Assembly: GCA_016703605.1 (NCBI GenBank)
Contig: JADJBU010000017.1
Span: 12,973 to 76,972, forward strand
Reading direction: 5' to 3'
DNA: 64,000 nt
Origin: Candidatus Villigracilis adiacens
GTDB taxonomy: Bacteria; Chloroflexota; Anaerolineae; Anaerolineales; Villigracilaceae
Position numbers and translations under genes: made by a program. Positions 33,125 through 41,561 of the stretch are shown in pieces (position 1 is the stretch's first letter; every line of letters begins with the position of its first letter). The notes beneath the pieces are model-generated. The model had not been told where the DNA came from. It made no database searches and saw only the letters and a list, made by a program, of their open reading frames with translations.

Positions 33125-35711
33125 TCCTCTTTGCCTTCTTCTGGATTGGTTTGGCGGGTTTACCCGGTTTCTTTTTTCTGGCTTTGGGTTTTTCGAGGGC
33201 GGCTTTGATGACGTCTTCGACCGATTCGACGAACACGAATTTCATGGTTTTGCGGATCTCATCCGGCACGTCGTCGAGGTCTTTTTCGTTTTGCCTGGGC
33301 AGGATGATGGTGCCAAGTCCGCTGCGGTGGGCGGCGAGCACTTTTTCCTTGACGCCGCCAATGGGCAGAACCTGACCCCGCAGGGTGATCTCGCCGGTCA
33401 TGCCGATCTGCGGGCTGACCTTGCGCCCGGTGACGAGGGAGACCAGCGAGGTTGCCATTGTGATCCCGGCGGAGGGACCGTCCTTTGGCTGGGCGCCGGA
33501 TGGAATATGCATGTGAATGTCGTGCTTGTCGAAGTATTCGTGCGAGATGCCGAAAGAGGCGGAGCGCGAGCGGACGTAGGACAGAGCCGCCCGGGCTGAT
33601 TCCTGCATGACGTTGCCGATGGAGCCGGTGATCTGGAATCCGCGCCCGCCGGGCATGGCAGTCGATTCGATCAACAGGATGTCGCCGCCGAAGGAAGTCC
33701 ACGCGAGACCGGGAACCACGCCGGGAATCGAGGTGCGTTTGTTGAGTTCTTCGGGTCCGAGGAAGATCGGGGTATCCAGGAAAGATTCGACCCGTTTGGG
33801 ATTGATGCGGTATTTTTTGGCTTTTCCTTCCGCGATGTGGGTTCCAACCTTGCGGCAGACGGCTCCGATCTTGCGCTCGAGGTTGCGGACTCCAGCCTCG
33901 CGCGTGTACTGGCGGACGATCATCTTCAGGGCTTCGTCGTTGAAGGAGATTTCATTTTTGCGCAGGCTGTTCTCGCGGATCTGGCGCGGGATCAAATATC
34001 CATTGGCGATGGCGAGTTTTTCGGATTCGGTGTACCCGGAGAGATAGATCATCTCCATGCGGTCGCGCAGCGGGCCGGGGATGTATTCGAGCATGTTGGC
34101 GGTGGCGATGAAGAAGACCTGCGAAAGGTCGAACGCCACTTCGAGGTAGTTATCGCGGAACTCGCCGTTTTGTTCCGGGTCGAGCACTTCGAGCAACGCC
34201 GATGACGGGTCGCCGTGGAAATCATTGGTGAGTTTGTCCACTTCGTCGAGCATGAAGACCGGGTTCCGCGAACCGACGCGCCGCAGGGATTGCAGGATGC
34301 GCCCCGGCATGGCGCCGATGTAGGTGCGGCGATGCCCGCGGATTTCGGCTTCATCGCGGATGCCGCCCAGCGAGGCGCGGATGAATTTGCGTCCCATGGC
34401 GCGGGCGATGGATTGACCGAGCGAAGTCTTGCCGACCCCGGGCGGACCGACGAAGCACAGGATGACGCCCTCGCGTTCGCGGCGGATCAAGTCGGTCGAT
34501 TCTTCCTTTTTATCTCCGGCGCGGTCAAGGCGCAGTTTGCGGATGGCAAGGAATTCGAGGATGCGGTCTTTGACATCTTCCAGTCCGAAATGGTCCTGGT
34601 TCAAGACCGCGCGGGCATGGGGGATGTCGAGGTTGTCCTCGGTTGCAGACGCCCAGGGCAGGGAGACGAGCGTATCAAGGTAGGTGCGGATGACTCCGTA
34701 TTCAGCGGCGGCGGTCGGCAGGCGCGAGAGGCGGTCCAGTTCGCGCTTTGCCTGTTTATCCGCCTCTTCGGGCATTTTTGCCTCTTCGATCTTCCTGCGG
34801 AATTCTTCGATCTCGACGGCTTGCTCATCGCGGTCGCCGAGTTCGCGCTGGATGGCTTTCATTTGTTCGCGCAGGAAGTAATCGCGCTGGACCTTTTCGA
34901 TCTCGCCGCGCGCCTCGTTCTGGATCTTCTGTCCGATGGTGAGGACTTCGGCTTCGCGTACCAGCAAGCCGATCAGTTTCTTGAGTTTGTCGTAGACCGA
35001 ATCAAGTTCGAGAATTTCCTGGGCGTCCTTCAGTTCGATGCGCTGGAAGTTGGCGATGGTGTAGACGGTCTGGAGCGGGTCTTCGAGCGAAAGGATGGAA
35101 CTTGCCAGTTCCTCCGGGAAGGAGGGGATCATCTGGGTGATGGCTTGGAACTGGTCGCGGGCGTTGCGGGCGAGCGCGTTGGTTTCGATGTTCTTTTCGT
35201 CGTTTTCAGGCGCGCGCAGGATGCGGGCTTTGAGGTAGGGTTCTTCTTCGATGAATTCGCCGAGGCGAAAGCGTTCCATGCCCTGCACCAGCAGGCGCAC
35301 GGTCCCATCCGGGGCGCGGAGCAGGCGGTGAACGGTGGCGATGGTGCCGACTTTATATAACTCGTTCGGTCCGGGCGTTTCGAGTTCGGGGTTGGTCGCG
35401 GCGACCAGCCCGACGAGTTTATCCCCGGCGACGACATCGTCCACGAGGCGGATCGAGCGCGGCTGCCCCACCGTTAGCGGGACGGCGGTGTTTGGGTAAA
35501 CGACCACGCCGCGCAAAGGCAGGATGGGAAGGGTATCGGGGAGACTCATGCCGCTTTCGCCGCCGCCTGCCCCGGCGGGGTTCGAAGCGTCGTCTCTTTT
35601 CGGGGATTGGTTCAAGAGGGAGGAAAGGGTCAGGTTGGAAAATTCCGCGTCGTTTTCACCCAACATTTGGAGGAAGTTTTGCAAGCCGGACTGCCATTTT
35701 TCTGCGGGCAT
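33096..35711 (-). CDS. lon: ATP-dependent Lon protease
   Basis: The protein has 871 residues. The N-terminal substrate domain begins 'LPILPLRGVVVYPNTAVPL'. The AAA+ module carries Walker A 'GPPGVGKTSLG' and 'GGIRDEAEIRGHRRTYIGA' in part; the protease domain has the catalytic serine in 'PKDGPSAGITMATSL' and lysine in 'GGVKEKVLAAHRSG'. Lon degrades damaged and short-lived regulatory proteins. The first 54 residues (Ser/Gly/Asn-rich) are unusual; Met55 at 35549 is a possible alternative start. A basic tail of about 30 residues ('KPKARKKKPGKPAKPIQKK') ends the protein. It starts four bases after the hsp20 stop. Confidence 0.95.
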   Translation of the reverse strand: MPAEKWQSGLQNFLQMLGENDAEFSNLTLSSLLNQSPKRDDASNPAGAGGGESGMSLPDTLPILPLRGVVVYPNTAVPLTVGQPRSIRLVDDVVAGDKLVGLVAATNPELETPGPNELYKVGTIATVHRLLRAPDGTVRLLVQGMERFRLGEFIEEEPYLKARILRAPENDEKNIETNALARNARDQFQAITQMIPSFPEELASSILSLEDPLQTVYTIANFQRIELKDAQEILELDSVYDKLKKLIGLLVREAEVLTIGQKIQNEARGEIEKVQRDYFLREQMKAIQRELGDRDEQAVEIEEFRRKIEEAKMPEEADKQAKRELDRLSRLPTAAAEYGVIRTYLDTLVSLPWASATEDNLDIPHARAVLNQDHFGLEDVKDRILEFLAIRKLRLDRAGDKKEESTDLIRREREGVILCFVGPPGVGKTSLGQSIARAMGRKFIRASLGGIRDEAEIRGHRRTYIGAMPGRILQSLRRVGSRNPVFMLDEVDKLTNDFHGDPSSALLEVLDPEQNGEFRDNYLEVAFDLSQVFFIATANMLEYIPGPLRDRMEMIYLSGYTESEKLAIANGYLIPRQIRENSLRKNEISFNDEALKMIVRQYTREAGVRNLERKIGAVCRKVGTHIAEGKAKKYRINPKRVESFLDTPIFLGPEELNKRTSIPGVVPGLAWTSFGGDILLIESTAMPGGRGFQITGSIGNVMQESARAALSYVRSRSASFGISHEYFDKHDIHMHIPSGAQPKDGPSAGITMATSLVSLVTGRKVSPQIGMTGEITLRGQVLPIGGVKEKVLAAHRSGLGTIILPRQNEKDLDDVPDEIRKTMKFVFVESVEDVIKAALEKPKARKKKPGKPAKPIQKKAKRNVQKKNTSR

Positions 35712-35714
35712 TGA

Positions 35715-36107
35715 TTATTCAGCCTTGGTTATTTTTTCTTTTGGAAGGGTAATGGTCAGGAAGCCGTCCTGGTATGCCGCTTCCGCGCGGTCGGCGTCTA
35801 CGGGACCGGGCAGGGTGACGGCGTTTGCGAACCTGCCGGAACGGATTTCCATCTGATGGTAGGCGCGTCGCGCGGGGAAGTCGGGGCGGTTCCCGGAGAT
35901 GTAAAGCGTATCGGTCTGAATCGAGACTTCAAAGTCGGCTTCGCGCATCCCCGCTATTTCCATGCGCACAACATAGGCGTCCCCGGTTTCGTACACGTCT
36001 GTGGGAGGGTCCCAGACGCTGGATTTGACCTGCCAGCTGACCGCATGAAGGACTCCGCGCCGGGCCTCCCTGAGCGTCTCGCGCGTTTTTCGAATCACGG
36101 TAGGCAT
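35715..36107 (-). CDS. Hsp20/alpha-crystallin family small heat-shock protein
   Basis: The protein has 130 residues. The alpha-crystallin domain spans most of it, from 'DPPTDVYETGDAYVVRMEIAG' in part to the C-terminal 'DGFLTITLPKEK', with the 'GRFANAVTLP' strand typical of bacterial Hsp20. It holds unfolding proteins in an ATP-independent way. Its position directly ahead of lon couples chaperone and protease, a natural heat-stress pairing. The start was set at the ATG at 36107 (MPTVIRKTRETLREARRG); the open frame upstream runs into the tRNA. Confidence 0.9.
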   Translation of the reverse strand: MPTVIRKTRETLREARRGVLHAVSWQVKSSVWDPPTDVYETGDAYVVRMEIAGMREADFEVSIQTDTLYISGNRPDFPARRAYHQMEIRSGRFANAVTLPGPVDADRAEAAYQDGFLTITLPKEKITKAE

Positions 36108-36142
36108 TGGATAAACTCCTTGAAACTTGCCTTTGTATCGAG

Positions 36143-36215
36143 CGCCCCCGGAGAGAATCGAACTCCCAACCAACAGCTTAGAAGGCTGCTGCTCTGTCCA
36201 TTGAGCTACGAGGGC
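36143..36215 (-). tRNA. tRNA-Arg (anticodon TCT)
   Basis: On the minus strand the sequence folds as a 73-nt cloverleaf. The acceptor GCCCTCG pairs with CGGGGGC. The D arm is 'TAGCTCAATGGACAGAGCA', the anticodon loop 'CTTCTAA' carries TCT, and the T arm has 'GGTTCGATTC'-type 'GAGTTCGATTCTC'. The discriminator base is G and no CCA is encoded. It reads AGA/AGG arginine codons. Confidence 0.95.
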
Positions 36216-36236
36216 AATTTACCACATTTTATCCGA

Positions 36237-36665
36237 CTATCCTTCGGGGTGGTTCAGCGTCGGTCTCAAACCGCGATAGACGCGCGGACCGGCAATGGTG
36301 CGCAGGATGGTATCGGCGGGTTTGCCCAGTTTGGCGCTTAGTTCTTCGGCGGTCATGGGAATGTTCCCATTTGCAAGGAAGAGACGGAAGACCGCTTCGA
36401 CGAGCGCGGTGCGCTGAACGACGAAGTCGGGCAATTGGGCGCAATGGCTGATGAGCGCGTGCTGGACTCCGTCCACCTGTTTTACTTCGGCGGTTTGCGG
36501 GTCGATCCAATCGATCAGCCCGCTCTCGTCCATGCCTGCCAGGGATTCCTGGTGTTCGGCGCACAGGAAGGAGCGCAGGAAGACGTGCCAGTCGCGTTCA
36601 TTCTGCTGCCACCATTCGAAGTCGATATGAAACGGGGTTTTGGATGTCGGTTTAAGCAGACTCAT
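36237..36665 (-). CDS. Conserved hypothetical protein, partner of the upstream gene
   Basis: This 142-residue soluble protein is not recognised. The N-terminal half ('FEWWQQNERDWHVFLRSFL', 'CAEHQESL') is rich in Trp and charged residues. The C-terminal half ('MTAEELSAKLGKPADTILRTI') looks like a small winged-helix or HTH with a 'GPRVYRGLRP' tail. It overlaps the stop of the larger upstream gene by four bases, and both carry similar 'PMTA(E/N)EL' segments, so the two products probably work together. Confidence 0.72.
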   Translation of the reverse strand: MSLLKPTSKTPFHIDFEWWQQNERDWHVFLRSFLCAEHQESLAGMDESGLIDWIDPQTAEVKQVDGVQHALISHCAQLPDFVVQRTALVEAVFRLFLANGNIPMTAEELSAKLGKPADTILRTIAGPRVYRGLRPTLNHPEG

Positions 36666-38233
36666 GCTGTCGCCTCCTCGCCAAGTCGGAAGTGCAGGTC
36701 GCCGACGTGTTTGAAAAGCGGGCTTGATTCGAGCGCGGCAAAGATCGGCGCGGGCGGCACGCGGCGGACGAGGTTTACCGCCGCATACAATTCCTGCGCG
36801 TGGACGTGCCCCTGCGGGTTCGACTTTGTCAACTCGCGCATCACCATAAGCAGCAATTCCTCGAAGGAACGCTTTTTCTCCCAGATCGGGTCAAGCGTCT
36901 TGAAATCGGGGACATGTACCACCATGCGGTCGTTGAACTCGGCGGTGATCGGCTGTTTGAGCATGGCAAAGACCACGCCCCCATCCGAACCGACCATCAC
37001 GGTGCGCACCCAATCCTTGGCGGAACGCTGGCTTTTCGCTTCGACAATCACCTCGCCGGGCTGCTCCCCTTTGCGAACCTGAACCAGCGAACCGGGAATC
37101 AATTGATGCGCCTTGTACCACTCGCGCAGACCAAATACATAACCGTGTTCCAGCACCACCCAGGCGGGGATGCGCTGTTTGGTGCGGCCGTCCACCAATG
37201 TAAAGCGGACGCGCGGCGTCTCATACGCTGTGGGAAACAACTTACGCGTGCGCGGCGAGACCGGCAGGGTTCCGGCGCGCAGATGCGGGTAGATCAATGT
37301 GATCGAAACCGAGGTCACTTCTTCGCGCAAGCCGGATTCGTCCATATCGGTCAGTTCATCGTCCAGTTGGGCTTCGAGCGCGAGCATCTCGGGATTTAGC
37401 GCGTTTCGGTCGTGGGGAATGTCAATGTAGCGCAGCGGCGGGGGCACTTCGCGCACAAAGTCCGGTTCGAGGCGGCGCAGGCACCAAAGGATCTGCCCCG
37501 CAGGACCAACCTCGTCGAAGCGTTCATCGGCTTGCATGGCGTGGTTCAATGAAAACTCCGCCAGTTTGGGGTTCTCGCCGGCAGGCAGGTCGATATCCTT
37601 CACCAGTTTGTCCGTCGTCAACGGCTCGCCACCCGCCATATCCAGCACGGCTTCGACAAGATTCAACTGTCCTTCGTTAATATCCACCAGCAGCGCGCGC
37701 GGGAACCAGCGTCCCGCAATCTTTACCAGCCCGTCATCGACGGAAAAAGCCGCTTCAATTTTCTTTTCCAGTTCATGCCCGTGTTCCGCAGCCAGCGCCG
37801 CAGACCCGCTTTCATCCTCGCCGGGCTTATCCGCAGGCTCCTCGTTCAAGGCGTGGCTTTCCAATCCGGCGGCAAACATTCGAGCCGAACGGTCTTCGAA
37901 TTCCACGGTCAACACATCGAACGCGCCAGCCGCCGGGTTCACCCCAGGGCGGACGCCCGTCACCACGCCCCTCTGCCAGCCAAGCGCCGGAAAGACCACG
38001 TCATCGCCTGCTGAAAACTTTTCCTTCGGCAGGTAGGTTTTACCGGCGGCGCGTTTTGCCCCGGCAGCCTGTTTCTCAATCGCAATGCGCGAATCAATCA
38101 ACGCCGCGACAAGCTCATTCGCGGTCATGGGCGTTTCCCGTTCAAAGAGAAACGTATGCAAATTTTCTACATCTTTGGGTGTTATCTGGAGATTCAACCA
38201 ATAGTCGGTGGGAAGTGTAAATGCGCCGTACAT
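36662..38233 (-). CDS. Conserved hypothetical protein with repeated HTH-like segments
   Basis: I do not recognise this 523-residue soluble protein. The start at 38233 (MYGAFTLPTDYWLNLQITPKD) was chosen because upstream codons lack conservation-like character. 'TPMTANELVAALIDSRIAIEK' (about residues 35-55) resembles a helix-turn-helix, a small barrel-like stretch ('AGDDVVFPALGWQRGVVTGVR') follows, and 'PLTTDKLVKDIDLPA' and 'NPQGHVHAQELYAAVNLVRRV' recur as HTH-like elements. It has no membrane segment. It is joined to the downstream 142-residue protein by a four-base overlap. Confidence 0.72.
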   Translation of the reverse strand: MYGAFTLPTDYWLNLQITPKDVENLHTFLFERETPMTANELVAALIDSRIAIEKQAAGAKRAAGKTYLPKEKFSAGDDVVFPALGWQRGVVTGVRPGVNPAAGAFDVLTVEFEDRSARMFAAGLESHALNEEPADKPGEDESGSAALAAEHGHELEKKIEAAFSVDDGLVKIAGRWFPRALLVDINEGQLNLVEAVLDMAGGEPLTTDKLVKDIDLPAGENPKLAEFSLNHAMQADERFDEVGPAGQILWCLRRLEPDFVREVPPPLRYIDIPHDRNALNPEMLALEAQLDDELTDMDESGLREEVTSVSITLIYPHLRAGTLPVSPRTRKLFPTAYETPRVRFTLVDGRTKQRIPAWVVLEHGYVFGLREWYKAHQLIPGSLVQVRKGEQPGEVIVEAKSQRSAKDWVRTVMVGSDGGVVFAMLKQPITAEFNDRMVVHVPDFKTLDPIWEKKRSFEELLLMVMRELTKSNPQGHVHAQELYAAVNLVRRVPPAPIFAALESSPLFKHVGDLHFRLGEEATA

Positions 38234-38402
38234 ACTCAGCCTTGAAATGATATTGTTCCTTTGAAGAGGCTGTGGGATTATACCTTCCTTGCGCAAAATC
38301 TCACAGGTCTATGCGCTGTAAGAATCCACACAAAATCTTCATCCGATTTGTGTTCGTTCCATGTAAAGTCCGCGGATATTTTAGAAGCTGGAAAGGAAAA
38401 TC

Positions 38403-38906
38403 ATGAAGAAACTGATTCACACCCTCGCCGCCCTGACTCTCCTGGCATTCCTCGCTGCCTGTGGAGCAGACGCCGCGCCTCCCGCCGCGACCGAGCCTGT
38501 CACTGTCACCGAGAGCGTCCCCACGCCGACGGAGGAACCCGCCACCGTCCCAACCGAAGCGCCCACAGCGACTGCCGAGGCTCCCTCCGCCACCGAGGCC
38601 GCCCCGACGGAAGAAGCGGCAGGGTCAACCGTCTCATTCGCAGCGGATGTCTATCCGATCTTCGAAGCAAAATGCGTCAAATGCCACGGCGTTGAAAGAG
38701 TGAAGGAAGGTTTGAACATGCTGACCTACGAGCAGCTGATGGCTGGTTCATTCAACGGACCGGTCGTCCTGCCTGGCAACGCCAACGAAAGCCTGCTGGC
38801 GCAATTGATCATCGAAGGCGAAATGCCCAACCGCGGAGACAAGGTTACACCCGAAGAGTTGCAGATCATCCAAAACTGGATCAATCAGGGCGCAGCGAAT
38901 AACTGA
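38403..38906 (+). CDS. Lipoprotein with a single c-type haem domain
   Basis: The protein has 167 residues. A signal peptide with lipobox 'LLAFLAACGAD' (Cys at about 21) precedes an Ala/Thr/Glu/Pro linker of about 50 residues. The haem site 'CVKCHG' (CxxCH) follows 'YPIFEAKC', the pattern of the planctomycete-type cytochrome C domain (PSCyt1-like). 'GNANESLLAQLIIEGEMPNRG' in part supplies the usual 'MP' near the axial methionine. It probably carries electrons at the outer face of the membrane. A strong terminator follows. Confidence 0.88.
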   Translation: MKKLIHTLAALTLLAFLAACGADAAPPAATEPVTVTESVPTPTEEPATVPTEAPTATAEAPSATEAAPTEEAAGSTVSFAADVYPIFEAKCVKCHGVERVKEGLNMLTYEQLMAGSFNGPVVLPGNANESLLAQLIIEGEMPNRGDKVTPEELQIIQNWINQGAANN

Positions 38907-38925
38907 CCCGCCGCTTTGAACACGG

Positions 38926-38957
38926 ACTCCAACGACTCCCGGCGTTGGAGTTTTTTT
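38926..38957 (+). terminator. Rho-independent terminator after the cytochrome gene
   Basis: ACTCCAACG (38926-38934) pairs with CGTTGGAGT (38943-38951) and is followed by TTTTTTT. Confidence 0.88.
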
Positions 38958-38958
38958 A

Positions 38959-38990
38959 GTGTGCAAGCAAAACATGTCAGGCACGGAGTC
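38959..38990. repeat. 32-bp dispersed repeat (second copy, inverted)
   Basis: GTGTGCAAGCAAAACATGTC and the following 12 bases match the reverse complement of 21718-21749 with two differences. It lies between the terminator and the GH25 gene. Confidence 0.7.
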
Positions 38991-39028
38991 GAAAGCGCGG
39001 GGGATGCTTTATAATAGCGGGAAATCCC

Positions 39029-39787
39029 ATGACAGAATCATCGCGTCCCCTTCACCCGCCTGTCATCCAAGCGCAGCGGACCCAGTTCCTGACAAATTTC
39101 AAACTGCCGGACGTTAGCTTCTGGCAGGATGACCCGACGACCACGCCGGGAATCAACTTTGTCAAGATGGCATCACAGACCCGCGGCGCCATCATCCGCG
39201 CCGGGCAGGGAAGTTATGAAGACCGGGCATTCTCGGTGTCATGGAAGAACGCCAGGGCAGCGGGACTGCTGCGCGGCTCGTATTGGTTCTACGACAGCCG
39301 GGTGAACCCCAAACGCCAGGCGGAGAAATGGGTGGAGATTCTCGGCGATGACACTGGCGAGATGGAAATGTGGGGCGATTTCGAAGAGAATTACGGCGGC
39401 CCCTACGGCGGCTGGCGCAACTGGTTCGACTTCATGGAACGCGTAAAAGTTTTACTGCCCGGAAAGCAGCTCGGCGTATACACCGGCTATTATTATTTTC
39501 AAGAGAATGCCGCGGGGGTGCGTTATTTCGCCCAATACCCGTTGTGGATCGCATGGTACAACCCCACTGAACCGCTTGTCCCATCCATCTGGGAGGACTG
39601 GACCTACTGGCAATTCACCTCGAACGGAGACGGCGCATTGTTCGGAGTCGAAAGCAAGGACATCGACCTGAACTACTTCAACGGCGCCGAGGCGGACTTT
39701 CTCGCCCGTTACGATGCCGCGCCCACCCAAGCCACCCTGATCGCCAATTTCGGCGGCACCCTTGTCGAATACAGGAGAGTCTCATGA
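39029..39787 (+). CDS. GH25-family lysozyme (N,O-diacetylmuramidase-like)
   Basis: The protein has 252 residues. The GH25 signatures are 'PDVSFWQDD' at the start of the barrel, 'MWGDFEENYG' with the catalytic acidic pair, 'LGVYTGYYYF' and the final 'DIDLNYFNG'. Such enzymes cut peptidoglycan glycan strands. There is no signal peptide, which is odd for a self-acting lysozyme and is more like phage endolysins or toxins exported by another route. It overlaps the next gene by four bases. Confidence 0.88.
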   Translation: MTESSRPLHPPVIQAQRTQFLTNFKLPDVSFWQDDPTTTPGINFVKMASQTRGAIIRAGQGSYEDRAFSVSWKNARAAGLLRGSYWFYDSRVNPKRQAEKWVEILGDDTGEMEMWGDFEENYGGPYGGWRNWFDFMERVKVLLPGKQLGVYTGYYYFQENAAGVRYFAQYPLWIAWYNPTEPLVPSIWEDWTYWQFTSNGDGALFGVESKDIDLNYFNGAEADFLARYDAAPTQATLIANFGGTLVEYRRVS

Positions 39788-40158
39788 CCCAATACAGCAT
39801 GACCCCCATCAACAGCGGCACGCGTATGCGCAAAGACCATAGCACCTTTGCCGCTGTCATCACGTCTTATGCCCGCGGTCAGGTGGTGGTCGGGGATGAA
39901 ACCTGGGAGGCTCCAGCCGACGGAAGCGAAGTCAAAAAAGGCGATATCTGGCTGCATGTCACCTCGGTGGACGGAGTCAACGTAACCGAGCAGGGCTGGA
40001 TGGCTTACATCCACAAGGGAACGCCGATCTGCGACAACTTCAAGGAGATCGAAGACCCCGAGCCTCCCCCCACACCTGTCTTCCCTGAATCGTTCACCCT
40101 GACCGACCCCAGCGGCGCGAAGGCGGAATATAAGTTTGTAAGGGTCATCGAAGAGTAA
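39784..40158 (+). CDS. Small protein, possible SH3-like wall-binding partner
   Basis: The 124-residue protein has no signal peptide or cysteine pair. Beta-rich segments ('GQVVVGDETWEAP', 'KKGDIWLHVTSVDGV', 'QGWMAYIHKG') have the look of a bacterial SH3-like domain. A Pro-rich hinge 'PEPPPTPVFPESF' leads to a short tail. The four-base overlap with the GH25 gene suggests that the product helps target or neutralise the lysozyme. Family not firmly recognised. Confidence 0.65.
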   Translation: MTQYSMTPINSGTRMRKDHSTFAAVITSYARGQVVVGDETWEAPADGSEVKKGDIWLHVTSVDGVNVTEQGWMAYIHKGTPICDNFKEIEDPEPPPTPVFPESFTLTDPSGAKAEYKFVRVIEE

Positions 40159-40268
40159 AAAGACACAAAGCAAAATGGGAACATGCGGAGTTTTGCGTGA
40201 ATAACCTACCGACATACACTGGCGCGGTTTTCTTGTTACTCAAATAAATTGGGGGGTAGGGATTAACA

Positions 40269-41417
40269 ATGGCCTCAGGCATAAGAAAAGCGGCTGCAAT
40301 TGCCGCGCTGATCATTTTCATGGCGGGGACGGCAATGATCCCCGTGCCGGCCCTGGCGGGCATGGGCGTCATCGATTTTCGTCCCTATTGGAGTTCAAGC
40401 TACCTTCTCCGACAGGGGCAGGATTTTCCCCTTAGCGACTCTTCCAATATGGATAGAATCGAACGAACGCTTACAGGGTGGCGGGAAACCTATACAATGC
40501 ACGCCTGGTTTTCTCCAACAGGAAACCTGGCGCTCCTGCCCTATACCTATTTTCCATTTGAACGAGCCGCTCATTTCTGGCTCGTGACAAATATCTATGT
40601 CATCCTGATCAGCGCCGCGCTCCTCTGGTTTAAAACAAAAAAACAGATATGGGTCCCAATTTTTGCGGTTCTAATTTTTTCCCCAACGCTGCTATCAATC
40701 AAATACGGACAAGTCAACACATTGGTCCTTGCAGGACTGGCTCTTTTCATATACTTCGACAAAACGGGCGGCAACTTTCTGGCGGGCGCCAGCCTTATCT
40801 TAACCACCATAAAACCCCACCTGGTTATCCTGACCCTGCCGCTCCTGATTCTCAACGGAATCCACCGGCGGAACTGGCGTATGCTGGCGGGCTTTACGAC
40901 AGCCCTGATTTCATGCGCAGCCATCCTCTTCCTTCTGTACCCATCCTGGTTGGTTAGTTTTTGGAATTTGGTATTTTCGGGGATGAGTAATTTTCGTGAA
41001 ACCCCGACGTTTGCCGGAATATTTGCCGCATCCGGCGACCGCCAGTTTGGTAAATGGATTTGGGTCGCCGGATTAATGGCAGCCTCAATAGCCTGGTGGA
41101 TGCAAAAAAACAGGCTGGACCAACAAACCATGATCGACATATCCCTTATGGCAGGGCTTCTCCTATCGCCAATTGGATGGAGTTACGATCAAATCATATT
41201 AATCATCCCAATTATTCGCATTCTGAAATGGGTCGTTCGCGGCTCTTTGAATAAAAAAACTGCAGCCATGCTTGTTATGGTTTTGGCTGCCGCAAATGGG
41301 GTTTTATTCTACGAGCGGACCTTGCTCTTAAGCGATGCGTGGTTTGCCTGGACCCCTGCCCTCACGCTGGCAATTTATCTCACGGCGCTCGGAAAAAGCG
41401 ATGGTTCTTTTGTATAA
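40269..41417 (+). CDS. DUF2029/GT87-like polyprenyl-phosphate sugar transferase
   Basis: This 382-residue protein has about nine to ten membrane helices. The first outer loop 'GMGVIDFRPYWSSSYLLRQG' with a conserved Asp, and 'TIKPHLVILTLPLLIL' (KPH motif), are features of DUF2029/GT87 alpha-mannosyltransferases that use polyprenyl-phosphate sugars outside the membrane. The acceptor is unknown. The DNA here is lower in GC and richer in A-runs than its neighbours, which may mean recent acquisition. Ribosome site GGGGGTAGGG is unusual. Confidence 0.78.
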   Translation: MASGIRKAAAIAALIIFMAGTAMIPVPALAGMGVIDFRPYWSSSYLLRQGQDFPLSDSSNMDRIERTLTGWRETYTMHAWFSPTGNLALLPYTYFPFERAAHFWLVTNIYVILISAALLWFKTKKQIWVPIFAVLIFSPTLLSIKYGQVNTLVLAGLALFIYFDKTGGNFLAGASLILTTIKPHLVILTLPLLILNGIHRRNWRMLAGFTTALISCAAILFLLYPSWLVSFWNLVFSGMSNFRETPTFAGIFAASGDRQFGKWIWVAGLMAASIAWWMQKNRLDQQTMIDISLMAGLLLSPIGWSYDQIILIIPIIRILKWVVRGSLNKKTAAMLVMVLAAANGVLFYERTLLLSDAWFAWTPALTLAIYLTALGKSDGSFV

Positions 41418-41561
41418 GCAGCCGCAGAGAGTGCTACTCAGAGTCAAATAAACCATCTTCGCAAAGAAACCCTCAAGGTCTTGCCGATTAATTATGGTTT
41501 TTGCAAAGTCGCTTGACATCCCTTTGAATTTGCAGCAGGGTTTAACGCGAAAAGCGCAGCT

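Noticed and set aside
35856..36341. Plus-strand open frame across the tRNA and hsp20 genes
   Set aside because: It overlaps a clear minus-strand tRNA-Arg and Hsp20 gene and is only an antisense reading.
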